64,000 bases of DNA from the NCBI RefSeq assembly GCF_000276665.1, contig NW_004955425.1, positions 27,230,969 to 27,294,968 on the forward strand, written 5' to 3'. The notes below the pieces were generated by a model. It saw nothing but the letters and a program-made list of their open reading frames with translations. It ran no database searches and had not been told where the DNA came from. Shown here one piece after another: positions 55,208 through 64,000 of this stretch. The translations under genes were made by a program, and so were the position numbers. Source of the DNA: Chinchilla lanigera (lineage: Eukaryota > Chordata > Mammalia > Rodentia > Chinchillidae). Numbering within the stretch: the first letter of the stretch is position 1; each line of letters opens with the position of its first letter.

Positions 55208-56330
55208 ATAAAATCAAATGAAGGAGCAGCCAGATTCCTTGTGTTTCCTGTGAGTGGTGAGGAGGTGCTCACAGCCTGGAGGGAAAAGTGTCCCAGTCAC
55301 AACTGCCTTCCTGTCTGGCTGAAAGGAATGTCAGCACCCCTCTCAGCTCCCCTCCACCTCTGCCACCCAATGGGGCGGCTCCCTGGCCCCACTGCTTCCT
55401 TCTTGCTGAGGGCTCCCAAGACTTCTCAGAAGCCAAGTCCAGCAAAGACTTTCCAGTTTTCATCTTCAAATCAGCTGCATGGCAGTGGCCCCTCTGGCCA
55501 GCAGGACATTCCTTCTCTTCTCTCTTACCATCCCTCCTGGCTTTTCTCTTGGATCTCAAGTTCCTTCACTTCAGTCTCTTTCACGATCTCTCCTTACCTT
55601 CCTGGTGTCAGGGTCCCCTGAGGTTCTGTCTTCAACTACCTCAGACTTTCTGCCTTTCCCTGTAGGGTCACCAGCACCCCCACGGCTTCAGCCTCAGATC
55701 TGGGTCTCCAGGCAGACTTGTCAGTGGCCCTCTGGCCTCTCCATGATATCTCTACAAGCACCTATAGCACTTGCTCTCAACCCAGCCACACTTTAGAATC
55801 ATAGCTGTTTTTTAAAAGTATCCATGTACAGGTATTACTACCTAAGCTACTGGTTTAATCTGTCTGGGTAGGCCCAGCCGTGATTATAGACAGACCCTGC
55901 CTTACCATGGCTCAGCTTAGGATTTCTCAACTTTATAATAGTTTGAAAGTGTTGTGCATCAGTGGCAACTATATTTTGTTCTCTTCCTTAGGGTAGCAAT
56001 ACATAGTACACTACTCTCTGAAGAAAGGGGGGCCACAGATCCCAGTTGGCCCCACAGTCTTAAAGGAAAACAACCAGTCTCTACAGACTGCTGTATTGCT
56101 AAGCTAAGATGGTCAGTAGGTTAGGTATATTTGGTATTTTTGACTTGCAAAGTTTTCAATTTATGATGAGCTCATCAAGACATAAGCCCATCATAAGTAG
56201 AGGAGCCTGCATATTTTTTAAACTAATGAATAGTCAGAAATTAAGACACTGAGGTAGAAGGTACACAGATGTAGAGCTGCAGGGCTTTGGATGAGGGTAT
56301 CTTTACATGCCCATGCTGGCCCCTTGTGTT
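55208..56330. other. Unique sequence with a MER5-like fragment
   Basis: Pyrimidine-rich 55.3-55.75 kb gives several overlapping frames up to 143 codons on both strands, without domains. See the MER5-like entry for the rest. Confidence 0.4.
55765..55890 (+). mobile_element. MER5-like hAT fragment
   Basis: 'ttgctctcaacccagccacactttagaatca' followed by 'ctggtttaatctgtctgggtaggccc' matches the order of the MER5A non-autonomous hAT element ('...CTCAAAG...AGAATCACC', 'GATTCAGNNNGTCTGGGGTGGGGCC'). Old. Confidence 0.6.
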
Positions 56331-56808
56331 ACTCAGCTTTCAGTCACCATGACAGAATAACTGAGAATAACAAACTAGGGGGGAAAGATTTATTGTGGCT
56401 TACAATTTCAGTGGTTTCAGTCCATGGTCAGTGAGGTGAGGCTGAACATTATGGCAGAGAACTCATAGGAGAAGAAGGCTAATTACCTCATGGTTGCTAG
56501 GAAAGAGATAAGAGATCATGATCAGAAAGGAGAGGAAAGGAGAGGACAGCACAGGAGAGGGGCCAGAGACAAAATGTAGACCCCAAGGTCATGTTCCTAT
56601 GGCCCATTCCCCTCAGCTAGTACCTGCCTCCTAAATTTCCATTACCTCCTAATACTGCCATCAAATTGTAAATCCATCAGTGGGTTAATCTGATGATGAA
56701 ATTAGAGCCCTTATGATCCAATCACTTTCCAAAAGCCCATCTGCTGGTAACCAAGGCCCCAGCACATGACCTCTGGGGGACATTTTAGATCCAAGCCATA
56801 GCAACTGT
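56331..56808 (-). mobile_element. LTR (MaLR-like, antisense)
   Basis: 'cagctttcagtcaccatgacag', 'aaagatttattgtggcttac', 'ggtttcagtccatggtcagtg', 'aattagagcccttatgatccaatcac', 'gggggacattttagatccaagcc' follow the complement of a MaLR LTR nearly end to end. Confidence 0.82.
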
Positions 56809-58350
56809 CCTCTGGAATAATGAATAACAACTCTGGCCTACCCTGTTGAAGATCTTTACAGCATGACTAGTGAATGCATGACCAAGAATCAGACAGTCTA
56901 TGAGAAAAAGTCCAATTCAAAAGATTCATTCTCCATCCCTCCACCCCTTCTCAAGCACAGACCCACTGTGACTCTGCTTAAACTCCAGACCCGCTTTAGG
57001 GTGTATGGAGGGCCTCGAACTGTTTCCCACATTCTGCCAATTGTGCTTTCCTTCTCCAAATACCCCAAGGCTCTCTGCAGAATGACCTACAAGACAGGAA
57101 CAGAGGGGCTGCGTGTAGACAGGTTACCAGAGTAGTACTAGAAACTACCAGGGGGTCAGATCAACACAGAGCCTGTGTCCTTCATTACCAAAAGGGAAAT
57201 AATATTTCCTTTCTGAGAAGCATGAAAAGCAAGTGAGAGATCTTAAAGATGCTGAAATGTTGTCATCAGTATTTCCAGTTTGAATACAGAATTGAATCTA
57301 TTTACATCATGGTTTGAAATAACCATAACATGTGTGAGCAGGAAGCAACCCTAGAGACAATCCCATCCAACTGCTGTTTTACAGGCGCAGGCACAGAAGG
57401 AGCGACCTGTCCAAGGTGACACTGCCAGGGGATGGCTTAGCTACACAGATTTTTTATTTCCTGAGTCTTAATCCAGTGCTCATTTTGTGACACTCCTCTA
57501 GCTTTCTTTAAGGGATGACATGCACCTATGTGACTGGGCTTCAATCTCCATGTGTCACCTTTTCAAACAATAGGCCAGGGCATTCTCTGGAGTGCAGGGT
57601 CACGTGTGGACCTCCGTTTCCCAAAGACACCGATGCTCTTCTTCTCCCTTTCTCCCCATACTGCCCCTTTCCCTTTCAAGACCCTGAGTGGAGACGGTTC
57701 TCTGCCCTGAAGCTGGGACCTTGGTAGGCTTCCTATCTCTTCCTGCTATGACCTCAGAGTGTCTCCCCAGTAGGATAAACTTTTGGGGCAGGGAAGGAGC
57801 TGGAAGGGACTTAGCTCTTAGAGTCTGAACACCTGCTCTCTGGCACCAGAGGAACTTGCGCTTGTCTCTGGGCTGGCCTGGGTCCAGCTTTCTTACCTAG
57901 GAAATAGGCATTAGCCAGGTGGAGCTGTGCAGATTGAGAGAGCTGCCCTGCAGCAGGGCTTTCAAACATGGCAACACACTGGAATTATCTCAGAGACTTT
58001 CTTTTTTTTTTTTAAGATGCCTTGGTCTTGTCCCTGAAAATTATGATTGTATTACTCCGGGCATCATATTTTTCAAATTCCCCTTAGTAATCCCCATATG
58101 CAGGCAAGATGGAAAAATATCTCTAAAGGGTTCACCATAGTACCAGGCAAGGAGTCAGCGCTCAGGTAATTAGTTTCTCTAGAAATGGGGTAACCAGACA
58201 GCTCCCTCCCCACTGTAGCCTAAAGCTTTGTAGGGGACCTTCTGCCTTTGGATTTTCAGGAAGGACCTTCCTGTCCCCTCCCTACTCTTCCTCAGTTCTG
58301 CCTAGAGCTTCCACCCTGGGTTTTTCTGAAACACTGGACTCAGAAGTCTG
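56809..58350. other. Unassigned sequence with MIR and MER5 traces
   Basis: 57,365-57,490 resembles antisense MIR ('ctgttttacaggcgcaggcacag...gtccaaggtgacac'). 57,955-58,115 resembles MER5A with an internal T-run. A 90-codon frame at 56,863-57,135 has no recognisable domain. Confidence 0.45.
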
Positions 58351-58359
58351 CAGAGAAAT

Positions 58360-59150
58360 GAAAGGTGCCCTTGTGGCGGGTAACAGTCACACATACATTC
58401 TGGTGGAGACCTGCGTCCACACTGGCCGTGTCTTCCAGGCTGGTTACCCTCTCGGTGCCTTCCTCCCAGGAGATGAGAGGAAGGGGCGCTGTGACTCCCC
58501 TAGAGATACCGGGCACTGTCCTACGCGACCTGGACAATGTCCCTTCGAATTTGGATGGGTCACCTCTGCCCTGCCACTTACCAGCTACCAGGAGGAAACG
58601 AGACAAAGCACCGGCGCTGGGCTAGGTGTGCCTCCCCGAGAAGCGCGCCTGTCCCTGGAGAGCGCGCAGCCAGCTGGGACCTGCTGGGAGCACAGCGCAG
58701 CCGGGTGAGGAGGGAAGTTCGGGCTGAGCCCATCCCCGCAGCCTCTCCAGCCTCGCCCCTCATTCTGGCAGGCGGGACGACCCCTCAAGCCCCCGCGCCT
58801 CCTCACGCTCCAAGGGCCGCGTGGGGACGTCGGGCAGACAACCTCTCCTGGTTGTTTCCCCCAAAAACGAGTCTGTGAAAACAACTGCTGCCCAGGACAC
58901 TGCGGCTACAAGGTGAAGACAACAGCCCAGGGCCCGCCGGGCTCTTCCACTGTCAACCCTGGCCCTTGGCGAAGCGCTGGGCCCATGCTCTCCGCCTCAA
59001 GGAAAACTTCTGGATCTCAGCGCTTTTGGGGTGGCTCCGTGGGCCACAGCCACGTGCCACAGCCTGTACTCACCACGACTTGGGTTCTGATCCCTGCGGG
59101 TCGCTGGAAGCTCCTATAAGACTCAAATTCTCCCAGTCTGCACTTCTAAG
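58360..59150. promoter_or_regulatory. CpG-enriched region, possible minor promoter or exon
   Basis: CpG density rises at 58,600-58,920 ('agaagcgcgcctgtcc', 'gagagcgcgcagcc', 'gggccgcgtggggacgtcggg'). 'cgg|gtgagg' near 58,705 would serve as a splice donor. Overlapping open frames reach 116 codons but resemble no known protein. It could be a non-coding first exon; evidence is thin. Confidence 0.3.
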
Positions 59151-59194
59151 ATCTCAAAGTCTAGATTCCAACCCATCCTGGCCATTTCTGGTCA

Positions 59195-59375
59195 GGTGAG
59201 GGGGGCACATTAAGTAATCATCTCTTTGTGCCCCCCTTTGCTAATCTGTACAATTGGGATAAGAGTAAGATAAATTACCTACACTAGGCTGTTAAGAGGA
59301 AGAAATGAATGCAAAACATCACAGTGCTAGAGTGTATAATAAACCCCATAAGTATTTGATATTATTCATGAAACA
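59195..59375 (+). mobile_element. MIR SINE
   Basis: 'taagtaatcatctctttgtgcc', 'ctaatctgtacaattgggataagag', 'aggctgttaagaggaagaaatgaatgc' follow the sense MIR order. Confidence 0.75.
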
Positions 59376-60859
59376 CTGCAGTATTCACCCTGCTGCACTG
59401 TTGCAGCACCAAATGAAGTCCTGTAGGAGTTCATGTATTGGATATATATTGGACTATATTGGATAAGGTGGTAAATAACACTTATTAGTATTACAACGAT
59501 CCTGAGGAGTCTGATCCCTGACCCCATCTTCTAAATCTTGGCCCTCTGAGTGATCATCAGGGAAAGAACCTCCGTGGCACGTTGCACTTCAGGCTCGGCC
59601 CCTGAATTGGTGCTCAGTTGTAATTTCCTCAGGGGTTTTGAAAGGAGCTGGTCAACACTGTAAGGCGAGTGCAGCGCTTTTGTTCCGAGGGGGCAGTGAA
59701 TAAATTATATCCCAGGCTTAGAAAAGCAAAAAGTAAACACTTTCACAGTAGAACTCTCTGGATGAACTATTTTATTTCTCTTACACTTTTTCTTGGTCGT
59801 TGATGGTCTGCTGCAGACAAAAGTGATGCTGATGTGTCTTCACTTTAAGGGTTCAGAGCTGAAGGTCTTTGGTCTCATGCTGCAGGCCCACTAGGCAAAC
59901 TTAGGAACCACCATGGAGCCCAAGTCTCTCCCCATACCTAAAGTCTGAGCTCCTGGAGAAACATCTTTCCAATTGCAAGTGAATTTAAACATCAATGCTT
60001 CTTCAATCATAATTCCACTTGAGCACAAAGCTGGAGTGCCCACTTGTGCTGAAGCACCCCTCTCCCCTGTAGTTAGTGAGGTAGCAGAGAATACTGCGTG
60101 TGTATAACTGGGCTGGGCCAGGCACCCGCTTTCCAGCCACAGGCACCCGAGGCACTGCAGTGAGGCAATCTGAGGTTATCAAATGCTAGTAAAGGCAGCC
60201 TCCTAAACATGCACCTTTTAAAGATGAGGCCAGAATCAAGGACCGCATGCCCCTCCCTCTGCTTTGCTCTCTGACCTGAAAAGCCCAGCAGGTAAAATAG
60301 GTAAACAAAGGTGGCCACCAATTGCTATTCAATGAGTTCATTCCAGGATTCTAAGGCGCTTCTCAAAGCATTCTGGCCTGCACATCAGAACCTAGAACCC
60401 TCATCCCAAGCCTCCAGTGCATTGCCTAAAAGCAAGATCGGAAGGCAAACAGGGCCTGCATCGTGCCCGGTTCCTGTGCCTGGTTCTGTAGAAGTTCTAG
60501 GGGCTCTTGGAAGCTGAAGGAAGAGAGACACACATTGGTGCTACCTGGCTGCAGCCAAGTTTCTGTGTTTTAAAGGAAAAGCCCTGTGCCTGCCTTGGCC
60601 TCACTGGAAATGCAAACGGAGGCGAATCTAAGAGTCAGGCAGCTTTGGGGAAAGGGGCCTGAGGCCGGGAAGCTGGTGCAAGCAGAGAGTGCTTTCGCCT
60701 TGGGTTGTTGAGAGTCCTTCGGAGCCACTGAAGAGAGGTTGGTTGTTTACAGACTGGTTACTGGCAGGTGGTCACCCGCTGTGACTTCCTGTTGGATGCT
60801 TTTGTCCCTGGAAGGGAAGGGCAAACAAGTCTCTGTGGACTCTCAGCCTCCCTGTGGCA
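59376..60859. other. Repeat-poor flanking sequence
   Basis: No gene. 59,580-59,800 is repeat-free with 'gaataaattatatccc' and might be conserved. 60.1-60.8 kb is ordinary mixed sequence. Confidence 0.4.
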
Positions 60860-61700
60860 TTCCTGATGAACGACAGTTTCTGATATAAACCCAATTCGTA
60901 AACGCCAAAGCAACTTCGTTTTTGTGTAGAAAGGTTAGCAAAAGCACGTGGAGCCACCCTTTCCGAAGAACCCTTTGATTCTGTCTCAGGTTTACCGGCT
61001 TTTAACTCAGCTACCCGACTCAGGCCATGCACGCCCCCCCTTGGCCCAAGCAGAGAGCCCCAAGCTAGAGGAAGCCAATGGTAGGATTTATCAACCCCCC
61101 CGCCCAAGACCTAGCATTTCATCTTTTTCTTTTCCCCTGCATGTTCAGTTTGTTTTCTCAAGACCTAAGCAATTTTTAATGTACTCTATACTTCCCGCTT
61201 AATCCTCATCGTTTATTGTATAATTATAGTTTCAAAGTGATTATGTAATTAAAATCATGTTTCTTTGCAGCAGGACTTCAAAAGGGCGGCAGACCCCCGC
61301 TCTGGCATTATTTTCTGGTGATGTAATAATTTCCCTGTGATATTTAAAATAAACACATTAGTTCAAGAATTCTAAACATGTCTCAAAGTATATAGTAGGC
61401 TTGATTGGCACGAGGCTGGGTTGTAAAGAAATGGTAAAACCTATCACTAGTTTAATATATTTCTATGCTCCCATGCGGGGTAAATTATAGGATAATGGGG
61501 CGCAGGCGATGGTAAGCTCTGTTTATATAATCCATTTCTTCACACGAGTTCCCGTTGCTTTCCCTTCCCTTTGCTGTGTGTGGTGGTTCTCTGATCCCCT
61601 GACCTCGGCCATGTGTTTTCACTTTTTCTTCTGATCTCAATTCCATGACCAGCGGGGAATAAAATACAAATTGAATAGTAACCATTCACAGGCCGCTCTT
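60860..61700. promoter_or_regulatory. Candidate conserved regulatory block upstream of CpG island
   Basis: Entirely repeat-free. Homeodomain-type sites cluster at 61,215-61,255 ('gtataattatagtttc', 'tatgtaattaaaatc'). CCAAT-type 'gattggca' lies near 61,403, followed by 'gtttaatatatttc'. The abrupt end of repeats, the AT-rich texture and the position next to a strong CpG island are typical of promoter-proximal elements of developmental genes. No coding frame. Confidence 0.45.
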
Positions 61701-61869
61701 TTCAAACTGTTGTTAAAACCTCTTTGTCTTGTCTAGCGGTTGATAGATAAATGTGTTGTGTTTCGCCTGATTTTTTTTTTCTTCGTCTTCCTCTTTTTTC
61801 CCTCCCTGGACGAAGGGAAAAAAATAACCCTTCTCCAATTATGCGCTTTAAAAATTAAAACCCACACCT

Positions 61870-63720
61870 CCTTTCAAACCGCCTCCCCGCGCCCGCTGTC
61901 CCCCGCGGCCCCTCGGTCTGGCGGTCGGAGCGGGATTCACCACGTGGAATAAAGGAGCGGCGGGGGCGAGCGCGGCCGAGGAAGGCGAGGTGCCCCCGTG
62001 TGAGGTCCGCGCCATTGTCCCGAGGCCTGGAGGTTCATTTAACTCCGAACCTGTGCAGCCTCTGATCTCCTAGCGGAGCGCCCAGCGCCGGCTCCGACGG
62101 CTGGGGCCGCCCCTCCTAGCAATCCTAGGGGGCAGGGGGCGAGGGAGCCCGGGAGAGGGAAGTGAGAGTGCTCTGAAAAATAAACCTGCTCTTTCGACTC
62201 CCTTTTTTCTTTTCGTGGCTGGATCTGCGGGGGGTGGGGACGAGAAGAGCGGTTTTCACCGCTCAAATCCAAAACGGGAAAACAACTGCTCCTGATTTCG
62301 GTACCCAGCCTGTCCACATCTCTCTCCTTTCTGCCTCCGGGGACTGCAGAGGCAAAGGAAGCCCGCTGCAGAAAACTCTGTCCGGCCGCCTGCCTTGCAC
62401 CTCTTCGGAGCTGCTTGGGGAGTCAAGGGCGCGGCCTCGGCTTTGTCACCACAGCGGGCGCCCGAGGGCGAGAAGGGCGGGAGTGGGAGCTCTGTGGGCG
62501 CCGGGACCCCCGTTTCTGCCGTTTTGGCGCGCAGTGTCCCCGAGTCGGGGCTCTCTGCAAGGGAGAGAGGACTGCCCTCCGGTAGGGAAGACTCCGCCGC
62601 AGGACGGCTGGCCCCACCCGTCCCGGGGCGCACGGCTGCAGGGCGCGAGGTGCAGGCGGAGCGCCGGGCAGGGAGCCTGGCCCGCGCCGCCAGCCCGCTC
62701 AGCGCCCCGCGCCGGGGAGGGTTTCCCGGCGGGCGCGCAGACCCACCCGCATCGGCGAGGCCGCCCGACTGCGCTCTTCGCCGCCGGCCCGCGCGTACCT
62801 GTAAGCTGAGCCCCGCTCACATGCTTCACATTAAACCTCCGTGCCCGGTGCCTTTCTCCCTCTTTTTTATTTTTTTTCTCCGAAAGGGTTCTTATAAACT
62901 TCCCTTCGTTTATTTAGCCTGGTTTTCATTGCTCCAGTTTTGCATGGGTTGCCTTTGTTTAGTTTATTAACCCACGGGGTTACTTTAACCAAACATTTGG
63001 GCTGAATACTTTGGGGTTGGATTTCAACGTTTTCTAACGAAATTATCGAGTTTTTTGAAGCCGCACAGAGAACGCTGTGTTGAGTTTATTAGTCAATTTA
63101 ACAGACTATAAGGGAGGGGGAAATGCATTTAGGATGATTCGGATTCGTACCCACTGGGCGGAAGCAGCGCGCGGACCCTCGGCCCGGGATCCGCCCGCGC
63201 TCTCCGCGGCGCAGAGCGCGCGCCCCGCCTGGAGCGGCCACGCCGGAACGGCCCGCGCACTCGGGACCCAGGCGCGGCCGGGAGAGTCGGCTGCACGACC
63301 CCAACAACCCGCTCCGGGGCTTTTGCCCCTCTAGCAGGGCTCCCCGGTTTCCCGGGCTGCACTGTCCAGGATAAAGGGATTGTGCTGAGAGCTGCTAGAA
63401 AGACTGGAGAAGGCGCAGCCTCCACTGCAGTAGGAGGCAGGGCGGCCTTCGCATCCCGCGCCAGCGCGCGCGCGGCCGGCCCACCTGGAGGCCATGGGGC
63501 CTTCCTTGGAATCCAAGGAAGACCCGTGGCAGCCGCGGTGTTGGCCGCACTGGGGGCTGCGGCCTAGCAGAACTGCGCCACCCCGCCGCGGGCTGGGCCT
63601 AAGTGGCAGGAATGTAGACGACAGTGGGTAGGGCCCTTTCTCCAGCGCTACTGTTCCTAACCACGCGTTCCCTTCCTTTCTCGCGCGTGCTCCCCTCTCA
63701 CCTGATTCTGGCACCGGTGC
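61870..63720. promoter_or_regulatory. CpG island, probable promoter region
   Basis: Dense unmethylated-type CpG at 61,880-62,140, 62,430-62,800 and 63,150-63,600 ('cgcgggctggg', 'gcgcgcgcggccggc', 'gcggcgcagagcgcgcgcc'). An E-box 'cacgtg' lies near 61,942. Several Sp1-type GC boxes are present. The donor-like 'ct|gtaagc' at about 62,800 could end a first exon. Frames of 191 codons on the plus strand overlap 125-148-codon frames on the minus strand and resemble no known protein, so they are more likely GC-rich untranslated sequence. The direction of transcription cannot be told. Confidence 0.7.
62815..63145. promoter_or_regulatory. AT-rich core inside the CpG island
   Basis: 'ttcgtttatttagcc', 'gtttagtttattaaccc', 'gagtttattagtcaatttaacag' and 'aaatgcatttagg' lie between two CpG-dense halves. 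The block is repeat-free and may be a conserved element or the start of an intron. TAATTT/TTAATC-type motifs fit transcription-factor binding. Inference only. Confidence 0.3.
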
Positions 63721-64000
63721 CCGGTTAAGAGCTGACCCAGCTAACATGTCCACGCTCCCTAGGCAGTGGAAGCCCAATCACATGCTGCTGGGGTGGGGGA
63801 TGGTGGGTGAGAGGGAGCGAACCCTGAGCATTCTCAACACTTCGAGGCCGGACTTCCCACAAACAACAACAGAGATGACCTTGGGTCCCAGCGTTACAAA
63901 TTCTCATTCTAATAGACAATATACACAAGAAGGTCAAAATTCAAAATGTGCAAAATGTGTAGAACTGAAAAATCTCTGTCCCACTCCCCTCCCCTGCTAG
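63721..64000. other. Flank of CpG island, no gene recognised
   Basis: CpG density falls off. A plus-strand frame runs open to the window edge but has no recognisable domain. Confidence 0.4.

Noticed and set aside
62234..62970. Two overlapping 191-codon plus-strand frames in the CpG island
   Set aside because: Low-complexity Ala/Arg/Pro/Gly composition, equally long frames on the minus strand and no recognisable motif. CpG islands lack stop codons by composition.
63331..63777. 148-codon minus-strand frame in the CpG island
   Set aside because: Same reason: GC-driven open frame without a domain.
1..64000. CRISPR arrays, bacterial operons, prophage or plasmid features
   Set aside because: The window is mammalian nuclear DNA. 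No spaced direct-repeat array or prokaryotic gene organisation is present.

Overview
This is nuclear genomic DNA from a mammal, almost certainly a rodent. I find no protein-coding gene that I can support. The host call rests on short interspersed elements (SINEs): seven copies of a tRNA-Ala-derived ID element, which is a rodent-restricted family; several B1 (7SL-derived) copies; and one fused B1-dID copy. No B2 or mouse-type B1 copy was seen. The ID copies end in the tail '...GGTACC(A)n', and most B1 copies repeat a 'gttcaaggccagcctg' module near the 3' end. This points to a lineage outside the mouse/rat family; a castorimorph such as beaver is my best guess, but it is a guess. Base composition, decayed LINEs and LTRs, and long stretches without reading frames fit an intergenic or deep intronic region.

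Layout. 1-3.6 kb is mostly unassigned sequence with a 143-N assembly gap inside or beside a B1. 3.6-8.4 kb holds an LTR, a young ID insertion, a hAT DNA transposon remnant and a 167-bp sequence that occurs twice, 4 kb apart. 9-11.3 kb is an old antisense LINE-2 whose reverse transcriptase can still be partly read; an LTR piece, an L1 3' end and an insertion consisting only of A residues sit inside it. 13.2-21.35 kb is L1-rich: a nested sandwich of opposed L1 pieces carries a 45-nt piece of 5S rRNA, and another L1 carries a solo LTR with an intact target duplication. 21.4-28.8 kb is mostly unique. 28.85-34.15 kb is one long decayed sense L1, interrupted by an LTR, an ID element and an 0.8-kb inverted-repeat DNA transposon. 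A processed pseudogene of the splicing factor TRA2B follows at 34.2-35.5 kb. 35.5-59 kb mixes LTRs, MIRs, SINEs, L1 3' ends, two MER5-like hAT fragments, a U6 snRNA pseudogene and long unique stretches.

The right end differs. From about 60.9 kb the sequence becomes repeat-free with a slowly evolving appearance (AT-rich, homeodomain-type TAATTA motifs). It then passes into a strong CpG island, about 61.87-63.72 kb, split by an AT-rich core. This looks like the promoter region of a developmental regulator or an associated non-coding transcript, with the gene body probably beyond the window. The island's reading frames do not resemble any protein I know. Other repeat-free AT-rich blocks (about 6.3, 15.3-15.9, 25.0-25.4, 46.9-48.2 and 53.4-53.7 kb) would fit distal enhancers. 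That is inference, because conservation cannot be measured here.

I see no undescribed multi-gene system. The best observations are small genome-evolution events: a hAT element of a family known for horizontal transfer, a tail-less 5S rRNA retrocopy, an A-tract-only retroinsertion, and two duplications that look templated.
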